Shown here: one piece after another, positions 35,642 to 44,406 of the stretch
How the letters are laid out: the number at the start of each line of letters is the position of its first letter
Numbering within the stretch: position 1 is the stretch's first letter
Origin: Caulifigura coniformis
GTDB taxonomy: Bacteria; Planctomycetota; Planctomycetia; Planctomycetales; Planctomycetaceae
DNA length: 64,000 bases
Direction of reading: 5' to 3'
Assembly (NCBI RefSeq): GCF_007745175.1
Contig: NZ_CP036271.1
Coordinates: 4,104,314-4,168,313, forward strand
Notes under the pieces: model-generated
What the model saw: only the letters and a program-made list of their open reading frames with translations
Databases searched by the model: none
Told to the model about the DNA's origin: nothing
Position numbers and translations under genes: made by a program

Positions 35642-37198
35642 GTGGTCAGTGAACCCGTCGCGGCGGCCCTGCCCCCGCGAACCCGGTTCGACTCACAGGA
35701 ATGGCTGGCGTCTCGCCAGCCTTCAGCCCGCAGCCTGTGGCTGAAACGCGGCGGCGCCGCGGCCGTGGCCGGGATGCTCGGTTGTCTGGGCTGGGTCGGC
35801 TTCCAGCAGATGCCGAGCCGTGCCGCAGCATCGACGGCTTCCGAAGAGGAATTCGTTCTCGCTGGAGAGACGGCCGGCGCTCCCAAAGCGGAATTTGTCG
35901 CGGCGCCGCAAGGTGAATCCGTTGAGGAAGCGGATCTCGCCGTCTCCCCCTTTGACCGGGCTCCAATCACCCGTCGCATGGCGCCCGCTGTCGAGGCCGT
36001 GGATCATTCTGCCGCGACTCAGGACGAAAATCCCTTCGCCGCATTCGCGCCGCCAAGGCAGCAGACCGCGATGGCCCCCGAGGAGAGTCCGTTTGCGGCG
36101 CCTCCTTCGCGAATGGCCAAATCGCGCAGCGCAGGCGAAGGCGTGGTGACGCTGGCCTCCAACGAGACCGCGGCGCCCATGGGGGAAGCGGTCGGAAGCT
36201 TTGAAGTCGCCGGGCAGTCGGAACCTGCCGTGACGATCGTTACGCCGGAACCGATGCCGTCGGCAGAACAGGCGACGCCGAATGACGACCCGTTTGCCGC
36301 CTTCAGCCCCCAGGGAGCAGCCCCGGCGCAGCAGGTGAGCAGCGTGCCGGGGTCTTTTGGAGCGCCGGCGGAGGAAGCACAGGCGGAAGCCCAGTGGACG
36401 ACTGCCCAGGCGGCCCCTGCGATGCAGGCGGTGACGCCAGTGCAGTTCGAGCCGGAACCTGTTCCGCTGCAGGTTCCGGCCCAGTTTGAGCCCGAAGCCC
36501 GTCCGATCGGGACGAGCAACGGCTTCGCCGCTGAGCCGGCCCCGTCACCGGGAGAGCCGAAAGGCGAGGCCGCGTGGCCTGCCTTCGAGCAGCAACCAGC
36601 GCCGATCGAGCCAGCCGCGCCGGCCCGGCGCGCCAAGGCGGAGCCCCCCTACTCTCCCCGGGTCGGAAACGCGGAACGCACGAGTTTCAACGTTCCGCAG
36701 CCTGCCGCCGGGATGAACGATCCCCAGGACGAGACGCTGCACGTGGTCCAGCAGGGGGAGACCTACTGGAGCATCGCCCGTCAGCACTATGGGGCCGGCC
36801 GATACTTTCAGGCACTGGCGGAATACAACAAACCGCGAATCTCGGACCAGCAGTCGCTCAAGCCGGGGATGAAAGTCCTCGTGCCGTCGGCACAGACGCT
36901 CGATACGCGGTACGGCAAGCTGATGCAGGCCAGCGGGCATGCGAAACCCCCGGCGAAGCCGCAGGCCGGACTGCGATTCAATGCCCAGGGGGAGCCCTAC
37001 TACATCGTTGGCGAGGGAGACACGCTGGGTGAAATCGCAACGCGCTATCTGGGCAAGACACTCCGGTCCGAAGAGATTTACCGGATGAACCAGGAGCAGC
37101 TGCCGAACCCGAATAACCTCAAAATGGGCATGATTCTCGTGATGCCCGCCGACGCCGCGGAAACTGGACCGGCGAATGCAATTCCAGGACGCCGATAA
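35642..37198 (+). CDS. LysM-domain membrane protein within the division cluster
   Basis: This is a bitopic membrane protein with peptidoglycan-binding LysM repeats. Counting from GTG 35642 (518 residues), one transmembrane helix (about 34-56; AAAVAGMLGCLGWVGFQQ) follows a short basic cytosolic part. A long Pro/Ala/Glu/Gln-rich linker contains three copies of a short PFAA motif (36029-36046, 36086-36100, 36287-36304). Two LysM domains end the protein (LHVVQQGETYWSIARQHY and YYIVGEGDTLGEIATRYL). ATG 35528 has a better ribosome-binding site (GGGAG) but would overlap rsmH by 103 bases, so the start is uncertain. Position between rsmH and ftsL/ftsI implies a job in septal peptidoglycan. Confidence 0.82.
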   Translation: MVSEPVAAALPPRTRFDSQEWLASRQPSARSLWLKRGGAAAVAGMLGCLGWVGFQQMPSRAAASTASEEEFVLAGETAGAPKAEFVAAPQGESVEEADLAVSPFDRAPITRRMAPAVEAVDHSAATQDENPFAAFAPPRQQTAMAPEESPFAAPPSRMAKSRSAGEGVVTLASNETAAPMGEAVGSFEVAGQSEPAVTIVTPEPMPSAEQATPNDDPFAAFSPQGAAPAQQVSSVPGSFGAPAEEAQAEAQWTTAQAAPAMQAVTPVQFEPEPVPLQVPAQFEPEARPIGTSNGFAAEPAPSPGEPKGEAAWPAFEQQPAPIEPAAPARRAKAEPPYSPRVGNAERTSFNVPQPAAGMNDPQDETLHVVQQGETYWSIARQHYGAGRYFQALAEYNKPRISDQQSLKPGMKVLVPSAQTLDTRYGKLMQASGHAKPPAKPQAGLRFNAQGEPYYIVGEGDTLGEIATRYLGKTLRSEEIYRMNQEQLPNPNNLKMGMILVMPADAAETGPANAIPGRR

Positions 37199-37286
37199 GG
37201 GCTGAAGGGCGCGCGGTGTCTCGCGAGCGGCCTGTGGGGACGGTCCCGCGGGCCGGGCCCATCAGTTTTGATCGAGGTTCGGGCAG

Positions 37287-37586
37287 ATGGAACCTGGTTC
37301 GAACGCCTCTGCCCATCTGCTGCGGTTCGGGGCGGCCATGGCCATCCTTGTTGCCATCGCTCTGGCCGGAGTGGCGCTCGAGCAGCGAAGCCTCGAACTG
37401 TCGCGGCAATTCAGCCTGCAGACATTTCGGGCCGATCGACTGGAACAGGAGGCCGCCGCGTTAAGGCTGCGCATTGAAGAACTGCAGACGCCGCAACGAC
37501 TGATGGAAGCCCGGCAACTGCAAGATCGCGAATCTGTTCGCATGGGATCGGCCGAGGGCCCGAATGGGCTACGGAGTCGCCGGTGA
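37287..37586 (+). CDS. ftsL: FtsL-like cell division protein
   Basis: The 99-residue protein has a short cytosolic N-terminus and one transmembrane helix (LLRFGAAMAILVAIALAGVAL, about 11-31). A Gln/Glu/Arg-rich coiled coil follows (LSRQFSLQTFRADRLEQEAAALRLRIEELQ, about 36-68). That size and layout, together with the position between rsmH and ftsI, is diagnostic of FtsL, whose sequence is poorly conserved. FtsL recruits and activates FtsW/FtsI with FtsB and FtsQ. Its stop overlaps the GTG start of ftsI (GTGA, 37583-37586), so the two are translationally coupled. Confidence 0.75.
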   Translation: MEPGSNASAHLLRFGAAMAILVAIALAGVALEQRSLELSRQFSLQTFRADRLEQEAAALRLRIEELQTPQRLMEARQLQDRESVRMGSAEGPNGLRSRR

Positions 37587-39436
37587 GCGGGCTTCGCCGA
37601 CAGGCACGGTCGTCGCGTCTGCGCAGCGATTTCATCGCCTGTGGCCTGGTCGCGCTTTGGGCCGTCATTGCCCTGCGGCTGATTACCGTGCAGGGCTTTG
37701 GGAACGTCGCGTCGGCTCGGTTGGCGCGGCGGCAGCATGCGTTTGTCGAGGTGTTGCCGGCCCGCCCGGGCGACATTTCCGACCGGGCCGGCCGCTTGCT
37801 CGCGACCTCCGCACGGACCGAAAGCCTGGCAATCGATCCAAGCGCCGTGGAAGAGCCGGCCCGGGTGGCAGGGCTTCTCGCGGGCGTCCTCAACCTCGAC
37901 GCCGAGGCGCTCACGCAGCGGATCGTGGCGTCGCACGAGAAGCGGTTTCTGTGGGTGAAACGACGGCTGAAACCGGAGGAGGCCGACGCCGTCCGATCGT
38001 TGGGGCTGCCACCGGATGTCTGGCACTTCCGCGTTGAATTCGAGCGCATTCTCCCGCAGGGACCGCTGGCCGCACATGTCCTCGGGAACAGGGACATCGA
38101 CAACCACGGACGAGGCGGTGTCGAGGAAGGACTGGAGCGACTACTGGTCGGCAAGGACGGCGAACGCACCCTGCTGCGGGACGCGCGGGGGTACGTGATC
38201 GACGTCGACAGTTCGAAGACGATCGAGCCGCGGCATGGGCATCACGTACGCCTGACGATCGACTCGCTGCTGCAGATGCAGGTGGAGGCGAGGCTCTCGA
38301 AGTTGATGGAGGAATGCCGGCCGCTCGGGGCGTGCGTCGTGGTGCTCGACCCGAAAACGGGGGAAGTGCTTTCGATGGCCTCACGGCCGGAAATGCCAGT
38401 GCTCAAAACGCCGGCTTCGAGAGATGAAGAGGCGGCTTCGGATGGGAGTCTGAGGGGCGAGGACGGCAAGAAGCCGGGGGTCTCGGACGCAGCGTCCGAT
38501 CAAGGCCCGGCAGATCACCACGCTGAGGCCAACGGATGGCGGAATCATGCGATCGCTTCGATGTTCGAGCCGGGCTCGACGTTCAAGCCGTTCATCGTGG
38601 CGGCGGCGATCGACCGGGGCGTCGTGCAGCGGGACGAGGAATTCCACTGCGGCCACGGTGCCTACCGCATGGGGCGGCGCGTGCTGCACGATCACCACAG
38701 CTACGGGCCGCTGAGCGTCACCGACATCCTCGTGAAGTCGAGCAACATCGGGATGGCGAAGATCGGTGAGCGGCTGGAGAACGACGGACTCTTCGCCGCG
38801 GCATCGGCCTTCGGTTTCGGACGCCCAACCGGAATCGAGCTGCCGGGAGAACTTCCCGGCCAGCTCAATCCGTTCGCAAAGTGGACGAGCTACTCGACGG
38901 GTTCAATCCCGATGGGCCAGGAGATCGCGACGACACCGCTGCAGGTGGCGGCCGCCCATGCGGCATTGGCCAATCACGGCACATACCTCACCCCGCACCT
39001 GCTGCTGCAGGTCGAGGGGGACCGCGTCGAGAAACCGACAGTCATCGGACGCGACCTCGTGTCCCGCGAGACGGCCGACTGGCTCGTTACCGGCCCCATG
39101 CTGGAAGTCGTGACGCGCGGGACCGGAAAGAAAGCCCAGATTCCAGGGTACAGCGTCTTCGGAAAGACGGGCACGGCGCAGAAGCTCGATCCGAAAACCG
39201 GCGGGTACTCGCATTCGCGACATATCGGGTCGTTCGCCTGCGGAGCGCCGGCAAACGACCCGCGGGCGCTCGTGCTGATCGCCGTGGACGAACCGACGGC
39301 GGGGCCGAGCACCTACGGTGGGATCGTCGCGGCACCGGCGGCGGCAGACGTCCTGAAGATCACGCTCGACTACCTCGGAATTCCGCCCGACAAACCTGAG
39401 GAACTGGAAGTGAAGGCGAAGAGCCGACGCCGGTAG
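37583..39436 (+). CDS. ftsI: Peptidoglycan D,D-transpeptidase FtsI (PBP3)
   Basis: FtsI crosslinks peptidoglycan at the division site. The 617-residue class B penicillin-binding protein has an N-terminal transmembrane anchor (about 17-37) and the dimerisation-domain motifs RPGDISDRAGRLLATS and RFLWVKRRL. The transpeptidase motifs are STFK at 332-335 with Ser332 as nucleophile, SSN at 386-388 and KTG at 528-530. Compared with typical FtsI, a roughly 40-residue Asp/Gly/Ala/Lys-rich insertion (about 276-318) sits just before the RNHAI block leading to STFK; its DNA contains a palindrome at 38483-38499. GTG 37583 is the start, overlapping ftsL. The cluster stops here: murE, mraY and ftsW do not follow. 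Confidence 0.95.
   Translation: MSGLRRQARSSRLRSDFIACGLVALWAVIALRLITVQGFGNVASARLARRQHAFVEVLPARPGDISDRAGRLLATSARTESLAIDPSAVEEPARVAGLLAGVLNLDAEALTQRIVASHEKRFLWVKRRLKPEEADAVRSLGLPPDVWHFRVEFERILPQGPLAAHVLGNRDIDNHGRGGVEEGLERLLVGKDGERTLLRDARGYVIDVDSSKTIEPRHGHHVRLTIDSLLQMQVEARLSKLMEECRPLGACVVVLDPKTGEVLSMASRPEMPVLKTPASRDEEAASDGSLRGEDGKKPGVSDAASDQGPADHHAEANGWRNHAIASMFEPGSTFKPFIVAAAIDRGVVQRDEEFHCGHGAYRMGRRVLHDHHSYGPLSVTDILVKSSNIGMAKIGERLENDGLFAAASAFGFGRPTGIELPGELPGQLNPFAKWTSYSTGSIPMGQEIATTPLQVAAAHAALANHGTYLTPHLLLQVEGDRVEKPTVIGRDLVSRETADWLVTGPMLEVVTRGTGKKAQIPGYSVFGKTGTAQKLDPKTGGYSHSRHIGSFACGAPANDPRALVLIAVDEPTAGPSTYGGIVAAPAAADVLKITLDYLGIPPDKPEELEVKAKSRRR
38483..38499. repeat. Palindrome inside the ftsI insertion
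   Basis: TCGGACGC at 38483-38490 and GCGTCCGA at 38492-38499 are exact inverted repeats around one central A. They encode the symmetric peptide SDAASD at residues 301-306 of FtsI. The palindrome sits inside the extra segment before the catalytic serine. Confidence 0.7.
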
Positions 39437-39477
39437 AGCCATTAGCTTGAGAACACCGCGTGCAGATTTTTGTGGCC

Positions 39478-40524
39478 CTATGCCGCCGGTTGCTGCTGCG
39501 TGACGCAGTGAATCGCCCCCAGGCCCCACACGAGCTTCGTGCAGTCGATGCCGACGACAAGGCGCTCCGGGAAGAGCCGCTGCAGGGTCTCCAGGGCGAC
39601 CGCGTCGTTCTTGCAGCGATACGTCGGCACGAGAACGCGGCGGTTCGCGATGTAGAAGTTGGCGTAGCTCGCGGGCAGACGCTGCCCATCAAATTCCACG
39701 GGGGACGGCATCGGAATCGTCACGACGTTCAAGGGCCGGCCGTCCTGGTCCTTCATGGTTTTCAGGCGCGCGAGATTCTCGGCCAGCGGCTTGTGGTTCT
39801 CATCTGCCGTGTCCTCCTCGACGACGGTCACGACCGTGTCCGGCGAAACGAAGCGCGTGATGTCGTCGACATGGCCATCGGTGTCATCGCCGATGATGCC
39901 ATCACCGAGCCAGAGGAAGTGGCGGATTCCGAGATAGTCGCGCAGGTAGCCCTCGATCTGCTCCTTCGTGAGGTGCGGATTGCGGTTCTTGTTCAGCAGG
40001 CAGGCCTCGGTTGTCATCAGCGTGCCACGCCCGTTGACGTCGATGGAGCCCCCTTCCATGACGATGCCCGCCTCGAACCGCGGAATGTTGAACTCGGCGG
40101 CGACACGGCCGGGAATCGTGTTGTCGAGGTCGTACGGAGGGTACTTGTCCCCCCAGGCGTTGTACTTCCAGTCGGTGATGGCTCGCTCACGGCGGCCGTC
40201 GACGTCGCGGACCACGAAGATGGGACCGTGGTCGCGGCACCAGGCGTCGTTCGTCGGGTTGTGGTGGAAGCTGACGGCGGCGACGTTGACGCCGGCCTCT
40301 TCCAGCAGCTTCCGCACGCCGGCTTCCATGTCGGGGCCGGCAACGTTGATGCGGACCTTTTCGCACTCGGCGAGGAACCGGGACATCTCGACGAAGATGC
40401 CGGGCACTTCCTCGAACGCGCCTGGCCAGCTTTCGAGCTTGTGGGGCCACGACAGCCAGGTCGCTTCATGAGGCTCCCATTCAGCGGGCATGCGGTAACC
40501 GAGAGCGGCGGGCGTCTTTGACAT
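39478..40524 (-). CDS. aguA: Agmatine deiminase (PAD-family)
   Basis: This enzyme hydrolyses agmatine to N-carbamoylputrescine, a step of putrescine synthesis. The 348-residue protein has the guanidino-group modifying fold with the catalytic Cys near the C-terminus (LGAIHCVTQQ). Other motifs are NDAWCRDHGPIFVV near residue 95, EGGSIDVNGRGTLMTTE near 155 and GDDTDGHVDDITRF near 215. The usual GGGNIHCITQQ reads GLGAIHCVTQQ here. ATG 40524 (MSKTPAALGYRMPAEW) fits the family N-terminus. N-carbamoylputrescine amidase (AguB), normally its partner, is not adjacent. Confidence 0.92.
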   Translation of the reverse strand: MSKTPAALGYRMPAEWEPHEATWLSWPHKLESWPGAFEEVPGIFVEMSRFLAECEKVRINVAGPDMEAGVRKLLEEAGVNVAAVSFHHNPTNDAWCRDHGPIFVVRDVDGRRERAITDWKYNAWGDKYPPYDLDNTIPGRVAAEFNIPRFEAGIVMEGGSIDVNGRGTLMTTEACLLNKNRNPHLTKEQIEGYLRDYLGIRHFLWLGDGIIGDDTDGHVDDITRFVSPDTVVTVVEEDTADENHKPLAENLARLKTMKDQDGRPLNVVTIPMPSPVEFDGQRLPASYANFYIANRRVLVPTYRCKNDAVALETLQRLFPERLVVGIDCTKLVWGLGAIHCVTQQQPAA

Positions 40525-40872
40525 CAGCGGGGACGAGAATGGCTTCGTTGAGGGGCGGTGTTCGAGACCGGGAGGCAGCATTGTAGCGCCGCGCCCTGAT
40601 GAGGAAAGCGGTTGAGCCGCCTCAGCCGATCGTAACGATTATGCGGCTTGCGCTGGGGTGACCGGCGTCCCAACCCGCAAAGACGATGTCTTCGGACGGC
40701 AACGCGCCGTTACGGCTCGCGCAGACTGCCCTTGTTGCCTTCTGGAGACACCAATGTCGACCGGAAACGACAGGCCGGTCCATTCCGCGACATAGACTTG
40801 AGCGTTCGGCCTGCAGGGAGCCATCGCGCGGCGTTTGCGCGCGGGCCGAACGCTACGGCCCTCCCATCGCCC
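40525..40872. other. Structured leader region of the exopolysaccharide operon
   Basis: This 348-base region lies between divergent aguA and the O-antigen ligase gene. It carries a nested inverted repeat: outer arms AGCGTTCGGCC at 40801-40811 and GGCCGAACGCT at 40844-40854, and an inner 6-bp stem 40825-40830/40838-40843 with a seven-base loop. The structure ends about 18 bases before the start codon. No known riboswitch consensus was recognised. Confidence 0.65.
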
Positions 40873-42249
40873 ATGGCGTACTTCCTGTTCCTCCTTGCCA
40901 ACGCCGCCCTGTTCGTTCGCCCCGCCGAGCTCTTTCCGGCGCTGGGGAACATCCAGGTTTATCTGTATTTGATTGTCGCGGCGATCCTGGCCGGAATCGG
41001 CGGCATCTGGAACCAGGTGCGTTCCGACACGCTCATCCAGCAGCCCATCAACCTGTGCATGCTCGGGCTGACGGCGTCGATCGCCATCTCCCACCTGACG
41101 AACGGCGCCATCTCCCTTGCTGCCGAGGGGCTGTTCAACATGGTGAAGGTGCTGATGTACTTCCTGATGCTGGTGTCGGTTGTGAACACCGTTCCCCGGC
41201 TCAGGCAGTTCCTTCAGCTCACGGTGATCTGCTCGTCGGCAATGGTGCTCCTCAGCGTTATCGACTACCACGACTTCGTGGCGGAATGGAGCAACCGGTC
41301 CGACCTGTACGCCGTGCGCGAGCTGGAGAAAGACCTGCCCGACCAGGCGCCGAAGCTGCTCCGCCATGTGACCGACCTGAACGGCGAGACGCCGGACGGA
41401 TTGCCGGTGTGGGTGTTCCGGCTTCGCGGACTCGGGATGTTCCACGACCCGAACGACCTCGCCTCGCTGGCGGCCGTCACCTCAGTGATCTCGCTCTATT
41501 TCCTCACGGACCCCACCGTGGCCGGGGTGCGATTCCTGTGGCTCGCTCCACTGGCGTTGATGACGCACGCGGTGCTGATGACGCATTCTCGTGGCGGCAT
41601 TCTCGCATTTGGCGTCGCCTGCATGGCCTGGCTGGCCGTGAAGTACGGCGGCAAGGTGGCCATGGCCATTGGTGCCATGGGGGCGGCCGCCGTTCCCGTG
41701 GTTCTCGGCCGGCAGGGAAACATCGAGATCTCGGGGGGGACCGGACAGCAGCGCATTCAGCTGTGGGCCGAAGGCCTCGAGCAGATCCGATCCGTGAAGC
41801 TCCCTTTCGGCATTGGAGAGAACCGCTACCACGAAATCTCCGGGCTCGCCGCGCACAATTCCTACGTGCATGCCTACGTCGAACTCGGATTCCTTGGCGG
41901 AACGATGTTCTTCGGCTGCTTCCTGTTCGCGGCGTGGGCGTTCTACCGCATCAAACGCGACCGAATCGAGATTCTCGACCCGGAACTGCGACGCATGATG
42001 CCCTACATCGCGGCCATGCTGGCCGGCTGGTGCACCGGCATGGCGACCCTTTCCCGCTGCTATGTGCCCCCCACTTACATGATCGTGGGCGTGGCGGCGG
42101 CCTACATCAACCTGGTCGGTTACTACCGGCGGCGTCCGCAGCCGATTATCGCCCTCGATCACCTCGTGGCCCAGCGGTGGGTGCTGTGCAGTATCGGGCT
42201 TCTCGCCTGTTGCTTCGCGTTCGTCCGCGTGTTTGCAAGATTCGGGTGA
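40873..42249 (+). CDS. O-antigen ligase-like polymerase/ligase (Wzy_C type)
   Basis: This polytopic inner-membrane protein of 458 residues has about 10-11 helices. It would ligate or polymerise undecaprenyl-linked glycans on the periplasmic side. The large periplasmic loop carries the family hallmark AAHNSYVHAYVELGFLGG (conserved HNxxxxxxxExGxxG pattern), and a THSRGG motif follows a helix at about 225. ATG 40873 (MAYFLFLLANAALF) starts the first helix; the longer frame from 40648 reads through the structured leader and is rejected. It is the first gene of a ten-gene operon and precedes GT2 by four bases. Confidence 0.85.
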   Translation: MAYFLFLLANAALFVRPAELFPALGNIQVYLYLIVAAILAGIGGIWNQVRSDTLIQQPINLCMLGLTASIAISHLTNGAISLAAEGLFNMVKVLMYFLMLVSVVNTVPRLRQFLQLTVICSSAMVLLSVIDYHDFVAEWSNRSDLYAVRELEKDLPDQAPKLLRHVTDLNGETPDGLPVWVFRLRGLGMFHDPNDLASLAAVTSVISLYFLTDPTVAGVRFLWLAPLALMTHAVLMTHSRGGILAFGVACMAWLAVKYGGKVAMAIGAMGAAAVPVVLGRQGNIEISGGTGQQRIQLWAEGLEQIRSVKLPFGIGENRYHEISGLAAHNSYVHAYVELGFLGGTMFFGCFLFAAWAFYRIKRDRIEILDPELRRMMPYIAAMLAGWCTGMATLSRCYVPPTYMIVGVAAAYINLVGYYRRRPQPIIALDHLVAQRWVLCSIGLLACCFAFVRVFARFG

Positions 42250-42253
42250 ACTG

Positions 42254-43159
42254 ATGAGCAACAAGACTCCTGTGATCAGCGTCGTCATGCCCGCCTACAA
42301 CGCGGCGGCATTTGTTCAGCGCGCCATCAACAGCGTCTGGTCGCAGACGCGCTCCCCTCTCGAACTGATCGTCGTCGACGACGGCTCGAGCGACGACACC
42401 TCGGCCGCAGCCCGTGCGGCTGATCCTCGGACCGTGGTGATTCGCCAATCCAATGGCGGTCCGGGCGCGGCCCGCAATCGCGGGGTGAAGGAATCGAAGG
42501 GGAACTGGATCGCGTTCATCGATGCGGATGACGCCTGGCGACCCAACAAGCTCGAGCTCCAGCTGCCCCACATGGAAGGCGGCAATACGGACGTCGTGTT
42601 CAGCCAGGTCGTCGGGCCGCTGGAACGCGACAACCCGAAGAAGCCTCTCACCTTCGACGACCTGTGGGACCACAACTACATCGGCCTGTCGACGTCGGTC
42701 GTTTGCCGGGAGTCGTTCGAGAAGGTCGGCGGCTTCGATGAAGACCGCGGCGTCCTCGGGATCGAGGACTACAACCTGTGGCTGAGAATGGCGTCACGCG
42801 GCGCGAAGTTCACCTTCGTGAAGGAAGAACTCGTCGAGTACACGCCGGCTCCAGGCAACCTGTCGTCGAACTACTGGAAGATTGCTCAGGCGGCGGTGCG
42901 GAATGCCGAGAAGGTCGCCGAGTTCAGCGGGATGCCGCAGAAACAACTGAGCACCAAGCTGGCGGCCATCTACGCGGAGTACGGAATCGCCCTGCTCTAC
43001 GACCGCGACCTTCCCGCGGCACGCACTTACCTGCGTCAATCCCTCAAGCATCGTGTCGACGGGCGAAACGCGTTGCGCTGGATGTCGACCTTCGCTCCAG
43101 CCCCGGTGTTGAATCTCCGCCGGACTCTCCTTCGGACCTTCTCCCAGTTTCTTTCATGA
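42254..43159 (+). CDS. Glycosyltransferase family 2
   Basis: This is a GT-A fold transferase of 301 residues. It has SVVMPAYNAAAFVQRAINSV at the N-terminus, LELIVVDDGSSDDT with the nucleotide-binding Asp pair, GGPGAARNRGVKESKGNWIAFIDADD with the DxD metal site, and the GGFDEDRGVLGIEDYNLWLRM acceptor region with its ED catalytic pair. ATG 42254 (MSNKTPVIS) is preferred over the slightly earlier 42233 start. It would add a sugar to the growing repeat unit on the cytosolic side of the membrane. Its stop overlaps the next start (ATGA at 43156-43159). Confidence 0.92.
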   Translation: MSNKTPVISVVMPAYNAAAFVQRAINSVWSQTRSPLELIVVDDGSSDDTSAAARAADPRTVVIRQSNGGPGAARNRGVKESKGNWIAFIDADDAWRPNKLELQLPHMEGGNTDVVFSQVVGPLERDNPKKPLTFDDLWDHNYIGLSTSVVCRESFEKVGGFDEDRGVLGIEDYNLWLRMASRGAKFTFVKEELVEYTPAPGNLSSNYWKIAQAAVRNAEKVAEFSGMPQKQLSTKLAAIYAEYGIALLYDRDLPAARTYLRQSLKHRVDGRNALRWMSTFAPAPVLNLRRTLLRTFSQFLS

Positions 43160-44406
43160 TCGATCCACATCAGGAGCAGGGACCGACTTCGCCTCCCGCC
43201 GGTGCTCGACCGGCGAGACTGTCGGTGCGCGCCTGGAACGGCCCGGACCTCGATGCCGGCCTGCTGGTCTGGCGGGAACTCGAATCGCGGCTCGGCAACG
43301 TGCCGATGATGTGTTCCCACCTGTGGACATCGGCCTGGCTCCGCACCTACCGGGACCTGATCCCGTCCACAATCCTGACCGTGTCCCACGAGGGTCAGAC
43401 GGTCGGTGCCGCGCTCATCACGCGTGGAGCCGGACAGAAGGCGGGACCAATTCCGCTCAGGACGCTGCACGTCGGGACTGCCGGTGAGCCGCTCGGGCAT
43501 TCGGTCTGTGTCGAATACAACGGCCTGCTGGCTGTGCGCGCCCACCGGCCGGCGTTGATCGCGGCGGTTCAAGCGTGGATGAGCGAACAATCAGGCGTGG
43601 ATGAAGTCCATCTGAATGGCTGGGCGGCCGAGGAGATCGCAGAGTGGAACTGGCCCGCCGGGCCGACCGAGAGCCGCATTCGCGAATGCCGCTACTTCGA
43701 CCTTGCGAAGCCGCGTGAAGCAGGACTTGAGCCGCTGGAACTGCTCGGACGCAGCACGCGGCAGAACCTGCGGCGGCTGTTGCGGAGATATGGCGCGATC
43801 GAGACGACGTGGGCCGAGTCGCTGGAAGAGGCGGACGATGTCTTTTCGGAGATGGTGACCCTGCACCAGGCCCGATGGGTGGCGTCTGGCCAGCCAGGCG
43901 CCTTTGCGAGCCATCGCTTCGAAGGCTTCCAGCGGCAGATGCTTGTGCAGGGCTTCGACGACCGGAAGGTCGTGTTGTTTCGAGCAAGGCACGAAGGCGA
44001 AACGGTCGGTTGCCTGATGCTGCTGGTCGACCGCGGCCGACTGCTGGACTACCTGTCCGGCTTCGCCTCTTTCGAGCAGAAGCCGAGCCCGGGACTCGTC
44101 ACGCATTACCTGTGTCTTTCCGAGGCCGCCCGGCGCGAATATCGGGCGTACGACTTCCTTGTCGGCGAAAAACGCCACAAGGACAACCTTTCAACGGACG
44201 CACAGCAGCTGACATGGGCGACCTGGCGGCGGCGGACGCTGCGGAATTCGACCATCGATCTGCTCAAGGGCCTTAAGAAGTTGCGGGACCGGACACGACG
44301 TTCGCCGGCCGCTGACGCCGGTTTGTCGCCTCCGTCGCCCACCAGCGCGACGCCGATCCCGATGGAATCTCCAGAAACCCTCGCTGCAACCGCATCTCCA
44401 ACATGA
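43156..44406 (+). CDS. GNAT acyltransferase of the BioF2/FemAB-like type in the exopolysaccharide operon
   Basis: The 416-residue protein has two GNAT-like halves of the BioF2/CelD type, often found in exopolysaccharide clusters. The second half has the recognisable RSTRQNLRRLLRRYGA, LHQARWVASGQPGAFAS, VLFRARHEGETVGCLMLLVDRGRLLDYLSGFA and AYDFLVGEKRHKDNLST blocks. These enzymes may acylate sugars or amino-sugars of the glycan. A Pro/Ser-rich C-terminal tail (after about 375) is probably disordered. ATG 43156 overlaps the GT2 stop, and its own stop overlaps the next start at 44403. Confidence 0.82.
   Translation: MIDPHQEQGPTSPPAGARPARLSVRAWNGPDLDAGLLVWRELESRLGNVPMMCSHLWTSAWLRTYRDLIPSTILTVSHEGQTVGAALITRGAGQKAGPIPLRTLHVGTAGEPLGHSVCVEYNGLLAVRAHRPALIAAVQAWMSEQSGVDEVHLNGWAAEEIAEWNWPAGPTESRIRECRYFDLAKPREAGLEPLELLGRSTRQNLRRLLRRYGAIETTWAESLEEADDVFSEMVTLHQARWVASGQPGAFASHRFEGFQRQMLVQGFDDRKVVLFRARHEGETVGCLMLLVDRGRLLDYLSGFASFEQKPSPGLVTHYLCLSEAARREYRAYDFLVGEKRHKDNLSTDAQQLTWATWRRRTLRNSTIDLLKGLKKLRDRTRRSPAADAGLSPPSPTSATPIPMESPETLAATASPT

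Noticed and set aside
40660-40740. Possible cyclic-di-GMP riboswitch in the exopolysaccharide leader, because of a CGCAAAG segment
   Set aside because: The rest of the GEMM consensus (GGxAAACC receptor segment and the second hairpin with its tetraloop) could not be found, so only the unassigned inverted repeat is reported.
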